The notes: generated by a model from the letters alone, not told the origin. Shown: positions 14,786-23,794, numbered from the stretch's first letter. The stretch is 26,308 bases of DNA from an uncultured Prevotella sp. (GCA_900539625.1 UQCW01000039.1:1-26308), one strand, 5' to 3'. Translations and numbers: made by a program.

Positions 14786-16021
14786 TTATTCCTTCTTGCT
14801 GATGCTCAACTGAAGTGGCTGCCGTTGGTTGCTGACAAATCGCTTGATTTGCGCCAGCCATGCGGCCTGGTCTGCCGTTCCGCTCTTGTGCCACGAGGCA
14901 CCAAACCAATAGGTGAAGGTGGCGCCGGCTGTGAGGCCGCGTTTCACGCCTATGGCATTGCCAACGATGCCCTGCTTCCTGTGGTGCGGGTCTCTGATGA
15001 GGCGCGTCTCGTTGATGCCGTCGGGGAACACCACTGCCACGTAGATTTCGAAGTTGTGGCGGGCGGCGTTGTCCGTTGGGTCGGTATAGGCGATGAAATC
15101 GTCGGCGAGCGTGAGGTCGGCAGTGCGTTTGGTGTGTACCACCAGTCCGCCGCAAACGTCTATCTGGCTCTTCTTCTTCATGCCTTCATACCCAACGGTC
15201 ATGCGGTTGAAATAATCGCCCTTGCTGAGGCTGATGAGTCGGTGTTCGCGTAGCGTTTCCTTGCCTATCCGTTTGACGGGGTAGGTGAGTTCTACGCTGA
15301 AGCGCAACGGACCGTTTTCCTTCACTTCGTAGCGCTCAAAACACCAAGGCAACACGAGACTGTCGCCGAGCAGCACCGCTGGCGTGCCGCATCCCAAGCT
15401 TGGTCCCACCTTGTAGCAGTCGAGTCCCGTGCCATGGTCGCGGTGGTAGGTCGTGGCAAGGAGAACAGAGTCGGCCTCCTGGGCGCGGCCCTGCTTTCGC
15501 AGTGCGGCGGCTTCCGCCAGACCCTGGCGCTCGCTTTCGTAGCGTTTCTCCACATCCAGTTGGGGCGTGCTCTTCAGCCAAATGTCGATGCCGTAGGCCT
15601 GCTCGCCTGTCTTTTGCAAGGCAGGGCCGTAGGCGCGGTAGGCACATTTGTCGTTCTCCCAGGCAAAGTCGTCAACACGCCAAGGATAGGATTTGCCGCC
15701 CACAAAAGGTTCGTAAGCCATCGGCTTTCCAGCTTCCACCGTGTAAGCGGCCGTCCCCTGCGGCAAGACAGAAGTCTCGATGAGAAGAGAACCATCGGCA
15801 CCAGCCTGGCTCGCCACTTGCTGGCGGAAGGCGTTGCGCACGATGAGCGGGGTGCCTTCTGGAACGTCGAGCGCCTGCCATATCTTGCGGATGTCGAAGG
15901 AAACGACTTCTGCGCGTTGGCTGTTGCTTGGGTTGCTCACGGAGAGCACCACCTTCGGTCGGCCTGCCAGCGGTGTGGCCAAAGCCAGAGCCAGCAGGTA
16001 AAGGAGAAATTTGATTCTCAT
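14786..16021 (-). CDS. DUF4861-family secreted protein
   Basis: This 411-residue protein has a signal peptide (MRIKFLLYLLALALATPLAG). The body matches my recollection of the DUF4861 family, including an N-terminal SNPSNSQRAEVVSF segment and a central PWRVDDFAWENDKCAYRAYGPALQ. The SLGCGTPAVLLGDSLVLPWCFERYEV and TYWFGASW blocks follow later. Members are common in polysaccharide-degrading clusters of Bacteroidetes, often beside GH88 or GH105 unsaturated uronyl hydrolases, as here. The biochemical role is not established; binding or hydrolysis of uronic-acid-containing oligosaccharides is inferred from context. It begins 3 bp after the stop codon of the GH88 gene, so the two are almost certainly co-transcribed. 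Confidence 0.82.
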   Translation of the reverse strand: MRIKFLLYLLALALATPLAGRPKVVLSVSNPSNSQRAEVVSFDIRKIWQALDVPEGTPLIVRNAFRQQVASQAGADGSLLIETSVLPQGTAAYTVEAGKPMAYEPFVGGKSYPWRVDDFAWENDKCAYRAYGPALQKTGEQAYGIDIWLKSTPQLDVEKRYESERQGLAEAAALRKQGRAQEADSVLLATTYHRDHGTGLDCYKVGPSLGCGTPAVLLGDSLVLPWCFERYEVKENGPLRFSVELTYPVKRIGKETLREHRLISLSKGDYFNRMTVGYEGMKKKSQIDVCGGLVVHTKRTADLTLADDFIAYTDPTDNAARHNFEIYVAVVFPDGINETRLIRDPHHRKQGIVGNAIGVKRGLTAGATFTYWFGASWHKSGTADQAAWLAQIKRFVSNQRQPLQLSISKKE

Positions 16022-16024
16022 TAT

Positions 16025-17254
16025 TTATTTTTTCTTTTGGAAATAGAGGTCAATGTATGCCTTTCTTGAAAGCGCTTCCAAGTAATAATAGTCGGCATAG
16101 TTGAGCGGGACGTCAATTTCAGAATTGTGTGGGATGCTGCCCACAGAATGCAGCAAGAGAAAATGGCCCGCTTCGCCGAGTTTCGGACGATAGGCTTTCG
16201 AGCCGAGGCTCTTCATGATGCGGTCGGCCGTTGCCTTGTATTCGTCAGCGTGGCCCATGTCGAGCGTCATCAGTTCGTAGAGCGCAGAAGCGATGACGGC
16301 CGCTGAAGAAGCGTCGCGCGGTTCGTTGGGGATTTTGGGCGCTTCCATGTCCCAATAAGGCACGAGGTCTTTTGGCATGCGCGGATGAGAAAGCATGAGC
16401 TGGAGCGTCTTGCGGGCCTGTTGCAGGTAGCGGTCGAAGCGCGTATAGCGGTAGCACATCGTGTAGCCATAGACAGCCCATGCCTGCCCGCGGCTCCACA
16501 CCGACTCGTCGGCATATCCCTGGGCCGTTTGCTTGTGGCGCACGGCACCGTCGCGCAGGGCATAGTCCACCACGTGGTAGCAACTGCCATCGGGGCGGAA
16601 CTGGTTTTTCAGCGTCTGGTCAGCATGGCTCACGGCGATGCGGTAGTAAGTCGAGTCGCCAGAAAGCTGGGTGGCTTTAAACATCAGTTCGAGATTCATC
16701 ATGTTGTCGATGATGACGGGGCATTCCCAGCCCCTCTTGGCCTGCCAACTGTTCGGATTGTTGACGTTCCACGACTGGATGACGCCAGCGCCGGGACGGA
16801 AGCGGGTGGCGAGCGACTTCGCTGCCTGCACCATCACGTCCTTATATCCCTTGACGTTCTTCAGGCGCAGGCCGTTGCCGAAACTGCAGTTGATGATGAA
16901 GCCCACGTCGTGGTGGCTCGTCAGCGTTTTAGCCGATTCGATGGAGGTCGTCATGTATCCCGCCTGCTTGGCCCACTGCTCATCGCCAGTGAGTTCGTAG
17001 AGATACCACAAGGTGCCGGGGAAGAAGCCGCTACGCCAGTCGTAAGGACTGCAGTAGCTCACTTCGCCCTTCTTGTTGAGCGTCACGGGATTGAGCGGTT
17101 TCTTGGCTTTTTGGATAGCGGCCGTTTCCAGTCCCACCTGTTTCGTGGCAAAGTCAATGGTTTTGGAAATGCTTGAAGCGTCGTCAGACTGCGCAACGGT
17201 GGCCGTTGGCAGCAACACTGTCAGGAGCAGCGTTTTCAGGAAGTTTTTTTTCAT
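16025..17254 (-). CDS. GH88 unsaturated uronyl hydrolase
   Basis: From the ATG at 17254 the protein has 409 residues with a signal peptide (MKKNFLKTLLLTVLLPTATVAQ). The frame is open further upstream to 17416, but that part overlaps the M20 gene and lacks protein-like character. GH88 hallmarks are present: YDWRSGFFPGTLW (71-83), HHDVGFIINCSFGNG (114-128) with candidate catalytic Asp116, and IIDNMMNLEL (181-190) with candidate Asp183. WSRGQAWAVYG (253-263) and PRDASSAA (312-319) follow. These enzymes remove the unsaturated uronic acid that polysaccharide lyases leave on oligosaccharide ends. No lyase gene is in the window, so the source polysaccharide is unknown. It is probably periplasmic and works with the DUF4861 partner. 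Confidence 0.9.
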   Translation of the reverse strand: MKKNFLKTLLLTVLLPTATVAQSDDASSISKTIDFATKQVGLETAAIQKAKKPLNPVTLNKKGEVSYCSPYDWRSGFFPGTLWYLYELTGDEQWAKQAGYMTTSIESAKTLTSHHDVGFIINCSFGNGLRLKNVKGYKDVMVQAAKSLATRFRPGAGVIQSWNVNNPNSWQAKRGWECPVIIDNMMNLELMFKATQLSGDSTYYRIAVSHADQTLKNQFRPDGSCYHVVDYALRDGAVRHKQTAQGYADESVWSRGQAWAVYGYTMCYRYTRFDRYLQQARKTLQLMLSHPRMPKDLVPYWDMEAPKIPNEPRDASSAAVIASALYELMTLDMGHADEYKATADRIMKSLGSKAYRPKLGEAGHFLLLHSVGSIPHNSEIDVPLNYADYYYLEALSRKAYIDLYFQKKK

Positions 17255-17277
17255 GTGTTGGTAGTAGAGAGGTATGT

Positions 17278-17286
17278 TAAGTAGGT
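17278..17286 (-). repeat. Solo MITE end motif
   Basis: TAAGTAGGT followed by GTATG resembles the first bases of the MITE-like element ends but has no partner core nearby. On the minus strand it lies 23 bases before the GH88 start codon. It may be a remnant or a chance match. Confidence 0.35.
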
Positions 17287-17303
17287 GTATGTGTTTCCGG
17301 CGA

Positions 17304-18674
17304 TTATCCTTCCAGTTCGTTGTAGCGCTGATGGAACACCGCCACGGCCTCCATGCCCTTTCTGAATATGTCGAGAGGGAAGTTCTCGTTGGGCGAATGG
17401 ATGGTGTTGCTTTCAAGACCGAAGCCCATGAGAACCGTTTTCACGCCGAGCACGCGCTCGAAATCGCTGATGATGGGGATGCTGCCGCCGCGACGCACTG
17501 CCAGTGGGCGTTTGCCGAAGGCTTGCGTGAAACCATCTTCTGCTGCGCGATAGGCGGGGATGGTGATGGGGCAGACGTAGCCCTCGCCGCCGTGGAGCGG
17601 TGTGACTTCCACTTTGACGCTCCGTGGCGCCACTTCCTTAATGTAGTCGATGAAAAGCTGCGAAATCTTTTCGTGCTGCTGGTGTGGCACAAGGCGTGTG
17701 GAGACCTTGGCATAGGCTTTCGACGGGATGACGGTCTTCGCCCCTTCGTCGGTGTATCCGCCCCAGATGCCGCAGACATCAAACGAAGGGCGGCAGGAAT
17801 TGCGTTCCAGCGTGCTGTAGCCTTTTTCGCCTTGCAGGGCTTCCACGCCGAGCCCCTGTTTGTAGGCTTCCTCATCAAACGGGATGGCGGCAATCATCTC
17901 GCGTTCGGCCGCTGGCACTTCCTCCACGTCATCGTAGAAATGCGGGATGGTGATGCGTCCATTTTCGTCGATTACGTCAGCGATGAGCTTGCAAAGCACA
18001 TTGATGGGGTTGGCCACCGCGCCGCCGAAATGTCCAGAATGAAGGTCGCGGTTGGCGCCCGTCACCTCAATCTGCCAGTAGGCCAGTCCGCGCAGACCCG
18101 TGGTGAGCGAGGGGAGGTCGGCGCCCAGCATGCTCGTGTCGGAAACGAGGATGATGTCGCATTTCAGCAGTTCTTTGTGCTCTTCAAGGAAGGCGGCCAG
18201 GCTCGGCGAACCGATTTCCTCTTCTCCTTCGAAGATGAATTTCACGTTGTGTTTCAGGAGGTTGTTGCGAACAAGATATTCAAATGCCTTCACCTGTATG
18301 AACGCCTGTCCCTTATCGTCGTCGGCACCGCGGGCAAAGATGTGGCCATCGCGCACCTCTGGTTCGAAAGGATTGCTTTTCCAAAGTTCAAGCGGTTCGG
18401 CGGGCATCACGTCATAGTGAGCGTAGATGAGCACGGTGCGGGCATCGTCGGAAACGTGTCGCTCGGCATACACCAGCGGATTGCCTGCCGACGGCATCAG
18501 ACGGGCGTGGTCGGCACCAGCCTCTACGAGAAGTTCACACCAACGCTCGGCGCAGCGCGTCATGTCGGCCTTGTGGCTCGGTTTCGCACTGATGCTCGGA
18601 ATGCGGATAAGGCTGAAGAGTTCGGCGAGAAAACGCGGTTCGTTTTCTTCGAAGTATTTTTTGTCGAAAGTCAT
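17304..18674 (-). CDS. M20-family metallopeptidase (dipeptidase-like)
   Basis: This 456-residue cytoplasmic-type protein has no signal peptide. It has the M20 metal-binding plan: IYAHYDVMP (His86, Asp88), RGADDDKGQ (Asp119 as bridging ligand), FEGEEEIGSPS (catalytic base and metal-binding Glu at about 152-153), VSDTSM (Asp179) and a late IHSPNE His at about 426. The lid/dimerisation domain with the DLHSGHFGG segment sits between. Length and motif order fit the dipeptidase-like M20 group. The substrate is not determinable; uptake and cleavage of small peptides would fit the secreted protease gene just upstream (25 bp gap). The GH88 gene follows after 49 bp, so all four genes may share a transcript. 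Confidence 0.92.
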   Translation of the reverse strand: MTFDKKYFEENEPRFLAELFSLIRIPSISAKPSHKADMTRCAERWCELLVEAGADHARLMPSAGNPLVYAERHVSDDARTVLIYAHYDVMPAEPLELWKSNPFEPEVRDGHIFARGADDDKGQAFIQVKAFEYLVRNNLLKHNVKFIFEGEEEIGSPSLAAFLEEHKELLKCDIILVSDTSMLGADLPSLTTGLRGLAYWQIEVTGANRDLHSGHFGGAVANPINVLCKLIADVIDENGRITIPHFYDDVEEVPAAEREMIAAIPFDEEAYKQGLGVEALQGEKGYSTLERNSCRPSFDVCGIWGGYTDEGAKTVIPSKAYAKVSTRLVPHQQHEKISQLFIDYIKEVAPRSVKVEVTPLHGGEGYVCPITIPAYRAAEDGFTQAFGKRPLAVRRGGSIPIISDFERVLGVKTVLMGFGLESNTIHSPNENFPLDIFRKGMEAVAVFHQRYNELEG

Positions 18675-18698
18675 AATGGATGAGGTTTTTGTGGTTTG

Positions 18699-20705
18699 CT
18701 ATTCAATGACAACGCGCCTGTTGGCGATGCGTGGGAGGCCGCGGCGGACGTGTCGGACGCGGCGGCCCAAGAGGTCGTATTTATTTCCTTCCGTTTCCCC
18801 GGCATTGTCGTCGGCGGAAAAGGCGGGGAGCGAGATGCTTGTTGCTGAAGGCACCGTGAAGTGGAGCGTGTGGCAGATGTCGCCCCAGCCGCGACGCACG
18901 TAGAGCGTGTATTCCTCTCCAGCTTCCAGGGCGCGGAATTTGACGGTGTGTCTGACCGTCTCGCCGGGGGCGGCGTAGCAGAAGAGCGGATGGACCACAC
19001 CGCCGTGGAGGTAGTCGCGGCCCTTAAACACTTCATAATAGAAACACAGGCCAGCGCGTCCTGCCGCCGCATCGTTGCTGATGGTTTCCTCCACTTGCAG
19101 GGTGCCCGCTTCGGGGAACGATAGTTGCGGTGTGGCGGCGGTGAGTTTCGCAGGCTCTCCCCACGGCACTCTGACGGGGCGTTCGTAGATGATGTGGACA
19201 TCATCGGGAGAGAGGCGCAAAATATATTCCCCTCCCTTCTTGAAATAGAGATTCACCGAGAGTTGGCGTTGCTCGCCAGGTTGGAGTGTGACGCAGGTGA
19301 GGGCGCAATAGCTGCCGTCTTCAAAGGGATGGAGGTCGGCGGCGTCGTTCGTGAAAAACTCCAAGGACGTGGTGACGGGGTAGGCGGCCGTGTTGCGCAC
19401 CCACAAACGTATGGGTGTCTCCTTGCCGTGCTCTGGCTCAAGGAGGAAGGCGAGCGAGTCGACAATCAATTCAAGTCCCGTTCGCTGCAAGGTGTCGGGC
19501 AGACTGACGTTGAGGCGGTCGGGATGTAGGAATATGGCCTGATGGTTGGTGAAGAAACCAGCCTGGGCACCCTCTGGCGTCGTGTCGTATGACGGTTCGT
19601 TGGCATAAAGGATGTCGAGGCGGAAGAAACCATCGAAGTCCCCGTTCGTTCCCCAGTTGACGTGAAACAAGCCGTCCTCGTCCAGTCCGTCCACCACAAA
19701 GGCATGGCCGTTGAGCGGCATAGCGTTTCCCGTGTAGAAGACAGGGCGGCCCTGGCGCAATTCGTTGCGCATCATAGAGAGCCAATCGTCAGGACGGTAT
19801 TTATAGCTGTCGGCATAGTGGACATAGCCGAAGCCGAAAGCCCGCTTCAAGGCTTCGACAGGACGGGCGGCACTGCTGCCGCTTGACGATGGTGTCCAGT
19901 TCATGTGGGCGGCCACGCCGAGCATATACGAGAGCTTTGCCACAGCCTCTGCCTGTTCTGCCGTGTAGTTCGCAGGGTCGTTGTAGTTGTCGGCAATGAG
20001 GCGCGTGTTGACCGATGTGCCAGGAAGAATGTCGTTGATGGTGTAATGCGGTGTGGTCCATCCGTGGAGCGTGTCGGTTAAGACGATGGTGCGGCGGTGG
20101 TAGGAAATAACTTCCTCCAGAGCCGTTGCCACGCAGCCGACAACGCAGCGCTCCTCACTCAGCGTGCCGTCGTCATTTCGATAGTAGGGGCAGAAGGCGT
20201 TGTAGGGCGCTTCCTGATGGCGCGTGAACGAGAGCAGCGGGGCAACGGGCGCTCCGCCGTCGGGGGCGGCGGTGGAGATGGAAATGCTGGTGTTGACACA
20301 TCGCCCGTAACTTCTCAATAGCTGCCGCAATGCCAGTGGTGTCGGCGCGTCGGCGGCGGTGTCGGCGGCCACTCCGGTGGTAGTCTTTTCGGCGGCGTTG
20401 CCGTGGCGGATGCCATAGCCCAGGATTTCAGGCAGACGGCTGTCGGCTGCCACGATGACGAAATCGCTTTGCGGCGTGGCGAAAATGTGGGCGGCGGGCA
20501 TTGATTTCAGAAGGCGCAAGGCCGAAAGCCGCTCGGCCTGCCGCTTCTTTTCTGCTTTGTTTCTGCCTTGCGGCAGCATCTTCCTTTCCAGAAACGCCAA
20601 TGCTGTTGCTCTCGCGCTGATGGTGTCGACAGGCGAGGCCGCGGCGGGCAGGGCGAGCAGGAAGAAGAAAAGGAAAAGGAGGGCAAATGGTTTTTGAAAA
20701 ATCAT
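18699..20705 (-). CDS. Secreted C10-family cysteine protease (streptopain/interpain type)
   Basis: This 668-residue preproprotein starts with a long signal peptide (PFALLFLFFFLLALPAAA, residues 6-23) and a propeptide of roughly 25-160. The C10 catalytic domain follows. The catalytic Cys191 lies in RCVVGCVATALEEVISYH, and the catalytic His334 lies in NGHAFVVDGLDEDGLFHVNWG. The tail after about residue 400 is beta-rich and closes with NKYDLLGRRVRHVRRGL and VVIE, which resembles C-terminal sorting or anchoring tails of Prevotella-type secreted proteins. C10 proteases degrade host or dietary proteins and are made as self-inhibited zymogens. The catalytic Cys and His are both present, so the enzyme should be functional. 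M20 peptidase lies directly downstream. Confidence 0.92.
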   Translation of the reverse strand: MIFQKPFALLFLFFFLLALPAAASPVDTISARATALAFLERKMLPQGRNKAEKKRQAERLSALRLLKSMPAAHIFATPQSDFVIVAADSRLPEILGYGIRHGNAAEKTTTGVAADTAADAPTPLALRQLLRSYGRCVNTSISISTAAPDGGAPVAPLLSFTRHQEAPYNAFCPYYRNDDGTLSEERCVVGCVATALEEVISYHRRTIVLTDTLHGWTTPHYTINDILPGTSVNTRLIADNYNDPANYTAEQAEAVAKLSYMLGVAAHMNWTPSSSGSSAARPVEALKRAFGFGYVHYADSYKYRPDDWLSMMRNELRQGRPVFYTGNAMPLNGHAFVVDGLDEDGLFHVNWGTNGDFDGFFRLDILYANEPSYDTTPEGAQAGFFTNHQAIFLHPDRLNVSLPDTLQRTGLELIVDSLAFLLEPEHGKETPIRLWVRNTAAYPVTTSLEFFTNDAADLHPFEDGSYCALTCVTLQPGEQRQLSVNLYFKKGGEYILRLSPDDVHIIYERPVRVPWGEPAKLTAATPQLSFPEAGTLQVEETISNDAAAGRAGLCFYYEVFKGRDYLHGGVVHPLFCYAAPGETVRHTVKFRALEAGEEYTLYVRRGWGDICHTLHFTVPSATSISLPAFSADDNAGETEGNKYDLLGRRVRHVRRGLPRIANRRVVIE

Positions 20706-20746
20706 TGGGGCAGAGAAAAGAAAATGCGGGGGAAAAGGGGTATTTC

Positions 20747-20797
20747 TAAGTAATGGTGAAAAATATCTTTGAATACCTACCTACTTACCATTACTAA
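20747..20797. repeat. MITE-end-like inverted repeat
   Basis: AGTAATGGT (20750-20758) and ACCATTACT (20788-20796) are inverted around about 30 bases. That interior includes CTTTGAATACCTACCTACTTA, similar to the right end of the intact element at 6901-6923, including its ACCATT flank. It also contains TATCTTTG (20764-20771) on the plus strand. It is probably a solo end or internally deleted element between the protease and cardiolipin synthase genes. Confidence 0.45.
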
Positions 20798-20814
20798 ACT
20801 GTTGGTTTGTAGGT

Positions 20815-22275
20815 CTATAAGAGCGGCGCCAGAATGCGCGTGTATGATTCCAGCAGTCGGCGTCGCCAAGGGCGTTTGCGCCATTGGTTGATTCTGACTT
20901 CCGTGCAGGCGTTCAGGTCGTTCATGAAAATCTCCTTCACGCTGATGGCTGCTTTCTTTCCGTAGATGAAAGCGTTGGCCTCGAAGTTGTTTTCAAAACT
21001 GCGGAAGTCCATGTTGGACGAACCGACCGTGCACCAATCATCGTCGGCCACGGCGCATTTGCTATGGAGGAAGCCAGCGTTGTAGGTGAAGACACGTATG
21101 CCCGCTTGCAGAACCACCGTGAAATAGCTGTCGTTGACCCATCGCAGCCAAAAACCATCGGGCTGCGACGGCACCATCAGGCGCACGTCGACACCGCTCA
21201 TGGCTGCTGTCTGCAAGGCCTGCAAAATCGGTTCCGTTGGCATGAAATAAGGCGTTTGTATATAAAGGTAACGCTTGGCGTGTTGGATGATCCACGTCAG
21301 TCCGTACATGATTTCGGGGTAGCGCGAAACGGGATTAGAAGGAACGATTTGCAGTAGCGTCGAGGAAGCCTGTGCCACGGTGGTGTCATCTTCTTTGGCG
21401 ATGGGCTGTGACGCGGGGTTCGAGGGCAGTCTGTCGGTCGAGAGGTCCTGTTTTCCAGTCACAAACACCCAGTCGGTCAGAAAGAGGCGTTGCATATCAG
21501 CCACGGCCCCGCCTTCAATGCGCAGGTGCATGTCGCGCCAAGGACGGCAGCGGCTGCTCACGTAGCGCAGGGCCAGATTCATGCCGCCGATGAAACCCAC
21601 GCGGCGGTCGATGATGCAGAGTTTGCGGTGGTTGCGATAGTTGACTTTGTGGGTCATGCTCGGAAAGCGCACCGGCAGGAAAGGATGGACTTCCCCTCCC
21701 GCGTCGATGATGGGCTGAAAGAATGGTTGCTTCACGTTCCAGCAGCCCACGTCGTCGTAGATGAACATCACGCGGACGCCCTGACGGCATTTGTCGATGA
21801 GCGCATCGCGCACCAGACGTCCAACGGCATCGTTGTCGATGATGTAGGTTTCGAGCATGATACACTCCTTCGCCTTGCCAAATTCCCTCAAGAGCGCTTG
21901 CAGCCATTCCGCGCCCGTGGTGTAGCAGTCGATATGTTTGGCTGGCGTGAGGATGGCGTGGTTGGTATGTTCAAAGAGCTGCACGAGCGGCGCATAGCGC
22001 GGCGGCGCTTTCGTGGTGGCGATGTCAGCCACGTCGGCCATCATGCGTTGCGTGAGCAGGCTGTATTGGCGGCGGCTGATGTAGCGTTCCTTGCGGATGT
22101 TTTGCCCGAAAAAATAGAAGATGATGAAACCGACGATGGGCAGCATGACCAAGACGATGGTCCATGCAATGGTCTTGGCTGGCTGTCGGTTTTCGAGTAG
22201 CACAACCGTCACCGTGCTCAAGATGAGTCCGATGTACACGACGACGATAGCCCAAAGCAAGATGTTAGCCCACAT
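20815..22275 (-). CDS. cls: Cardiolipin synthase
   Basis: This 486-residue membrane enzyme starts with two transmembrane helices (about 4-26 and 36-57), the PLDc_N-type anchor. Two phospholipase D motifs follow: HRKLCIID (His216, Lys218, Asp223) and HSKCAVAD (His404, Lys406, Asp411), the second followed by GSSNMD. Both HKD sites are intact. The enzyme joins two phosphatidylglycerol molecules, or a related lipid pair, to form cardiolipin in the cytoplasmic membrane. A polar stretch between the domains (about 275-305) appears to be a variable loop. The start at 22275 places the first helix at residue 4. It has its own promoter-like box and sits apart from its neighbours. Confidence 0.95.
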   Translation of the reverse strand: MWANILLWAIVVVYIGLILSTVTVVLLENRQPAKTIAWTIVLVMLPIVGFIIFYFFGQNIRKERYISRRQYSLLTQRMMADVADIATTKAPPRYAPLVQLFEHTNHAILTPAKHIDCYTTGAEWLQALLREFGKAKECIMLETYIIDNDAVGRLVRDALIDKCRQGVRVMFIYDDVGCWNVKQPFFQPIIDAGGEVHPFLPVRFPSMTHKVNYRNHRKLCIIDRRVGFIGGMNLALRYVSSRCRPWRDMHLRIEGGAVADMQRLFLTDWVFVTGKQDLSTDRLPSNPASQPIAKEDDTTVAQASSTLLQIVPSNPVSRYPEIMYGLTWIIQHAKRYLYIQTPYFMPTEPILQALQTAAMSGVDVRLMVPSQPDGFWLRWVNDSYFTVVLQAGIRVFTYNAGFLHSKCAVADDDWCTVGSSNMDFRSFENNFEANAFIYGKKAAISVKEIFMNDLNACTEVRINQWRKRPWRRRLLESYTRILAPLL

Positions 22276-22306
22276 GTAAATTTTGGTATTTGAAAGACTT
22301 ACAAGA

Positions 22307-22314
22307 CAAAGCTA
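22307..22314 (-). promoter_or_regulatory. Probable -7 box for cls
   Basis: The plus strand CAAAGCTA reads TAGCTTTG on the minus strand, an exact match to TAnnTTTG, about 32 bases before the start codon. No clear -33 TTTG is present. Confidence 0.45.
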
Positions 22315-22406
22315 CTCATTTTTTTTAAATCATCGCGGTATATATGTCATTTTTTTCTTGCCAGAGGTGGAAAGTGTCTTGGCGCGTGGCATTAGGGAGA
22401 CGGCGT

Positions 22407-22470
22407 AAAAAAAAGACGGTTTTCAAACGCCTCGCCCCGCTTGGCGGGAAGAGGGTGTTTGAAAACCGTC
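22407..22470 (-). terminator. Strong intrinsic terminator of purA
   Basis: GACGGTTTTCAAAC (22415-22428) and GTTTGAAAACCGTC (22457-22470) are perfect 14-bp arms. An inner CCCGC/GCGGG stem lies in the loop. Read on the minus strand, the hairpin is followed by eight T residues (A-run 22407-22414 on the plus strand). It starts 22 bases after the purA stop codon. Confidence 0.93.
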
Positions 22471-22492
22471 TGAATGAGCGTCGGAGACGCTT

Positions 22493-23767
22493 TTATTTCT
22501 TGCGCATGATGGTTGCGTCGCGGTCTGGACCGACAGAAACCATTGTGATTGGTGTGCCGGTTGCTTTTTCGATATATTCGATGTAGTCCTTGAAGAGCTG
22601 TGGCAGTTCCTCTTCGCTGCGGAGCGCTGTCAGCGGTGTGTTCCAGCCTGGCAGTTCTTCGTAAACAGCTTCCCAGCCTTCAGTGTCGTAAGGCATTTCA
22701 GTGGTGATTTCACCATCTTTGCGGTAGGCCGTGCAGACATAAATTTTCTTGAACGAATCGAGGACGTCGCCCTTCATCATGATGAGGTCGGTCACGCCGT
22801 TGATCATGATGGCATATTTCAGAGCTACGAGGTCGAGCCAGCCGCAGCGGCGGTTGCGTCCCGTGACAGCGCCATATTCATTACCGATGTGGCGGATGGT
22901 GTCGCCCGTTTCGTCGAAGAGTTCAACGGGGAACGGACCGCTGCCGACGCGTGTGCTGTAAGCCTTGAAGATACCGAAGATGTGGTCGAGTTTGTTGGGA
23001 GCCACACCAAGGCCAGTGCATACGCCGCCGCTCGTGGTGCTTGAAGAAGAGACGAAGGGGTAGGTGCCGTGGTCGATGTCGAGCAGTGAGCCTTGAGCGC
23101 CTTCGGCCAATACCTTCTTGCCTTCAGATAGATAGCGGTTGATTTCGATTTCCGTGTCGGTCAAGTGGAACTTTTTCATGTAGTCCACGCCCTCCAGCCA
23201 TTTCTTTTCCTCTTCGGTGATGTCGAAGTCGGTGTAGTTGAGGTCTTTGAGAATCTGGAGGTGGCGGTTTTTGAGCGCCTCATATTTCTCTTCGAAGTTG
23301 TTCTGGATGTCGCCCACGCGGAGGCCGATGCGTGCGGCCTTGTCGCTATAAGTTGGGCCGATGCCTTTTCCCGTCGTTCCCACTTTGCTCTTGCCTTTGG
23401 CCGCTTCGTAAGCGCGGTCGAGCACGCGGTGGGTTGGGAGGATGAGGTGGGCGCGTCGGCTGATGTGGAGGCGTTCAGTCAAGGCATATCCAGCAGCCTC
23501 AAGTTCATGAGCTTCAGCCATGAAGAGGTCGGGAGCGATGACGCAGCCGTTGCCGATGATGTTGACTTTCTGTTCGTCGAAGATACCAGAAGGAATGGAG
23601 CGGAGCACGAATTTCTTGCCATCGAAGATGATGGTGTGTCCGGCGTTCGGGCCGCCAGCAAAACGAGCTACCACGTCATAGTGCGGGGTGAAGAAATCCA
23701 CCACTTTTCCTTTGCCTTCGTCGCCGAAGACGATGCCCAGCAGGGCGTCTACTTTTCCTGTTGCCAT
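22493..23767 (-). CDS. purA: Adenylosuccinate synthase
   Basis: This 424-residue enzyme has full family length. It converts IMP and aspartate to adenylosuccinate using GTP, the first committed step to AMP. The P-loop-like GDEGKGK (15-21) contains the catalytic Asp16. GGPNAGHT (38-45) holds the catalytic His44. The IPSGIF, KVGTTGKGIGPTYSDK and EGAQGSLLDIDHGTYPFVSSS blocks are intact, as is the IMP/GTP region RNRRCGWLD. The residues before the P-loop are VF where many PurA proteins have QW, a conservative oddity. A MITE-like element lies upstream; its nearer end is about 27 bp from the start codon. The gene is monocistronic with a strong terminator. Confidence 0.97.
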   Translation of the reverse strand: MATGKVDALLGIVFGDEGKGKVVDFFTPHYDVVARFAGGPNAGHTIIFDGKKFVLRSIPSGIFDEQKVNIIGNGCVIAPDLFMAEAHELEAAGYALTERLHISRRAHLILPTHRVLDRAYEAAKGKSKVGTTGKGIGPTYSDKAARIGLRVGDIQNNFEEKYEALKNRHLQILKDLNYTDFDITEEEKKWLEGVDYMKKFHLTDTEIEINRYLSEGKKVLAEGAQGSLLDIDHGTYPFVSSSSTTSGGVCTGLGVAPNKLDHIFGIFKAYSTRVGSGPFPVELFDETGDTIRHIGNEYGAVTGRNRRCGWLDLVALKYAIMINGVTDLIMMKGDVLDSFKKIYVCTAYRKDGEITTEMPYDTEGWEAVYEELPGWNTPLTALRSEEELPQLFKDYIEYIEKATGTPITMVSVGPDRDATIMRKK

Positions 23768-23794
23768 TATGTTAAATGTCGGTTTGGTTCCTGG

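Noticed and set aside
17274..18683. 469-residue plus-strand open frame
   Set aside because: It lies exactly antisense to the M20 peptidase gene, whose catalytic motifs are intact.
21490..22200. 236-residue plus-strand open frame
   Set aside because: It is antisense to cardiolipin synthase, which has both HKD motifs.
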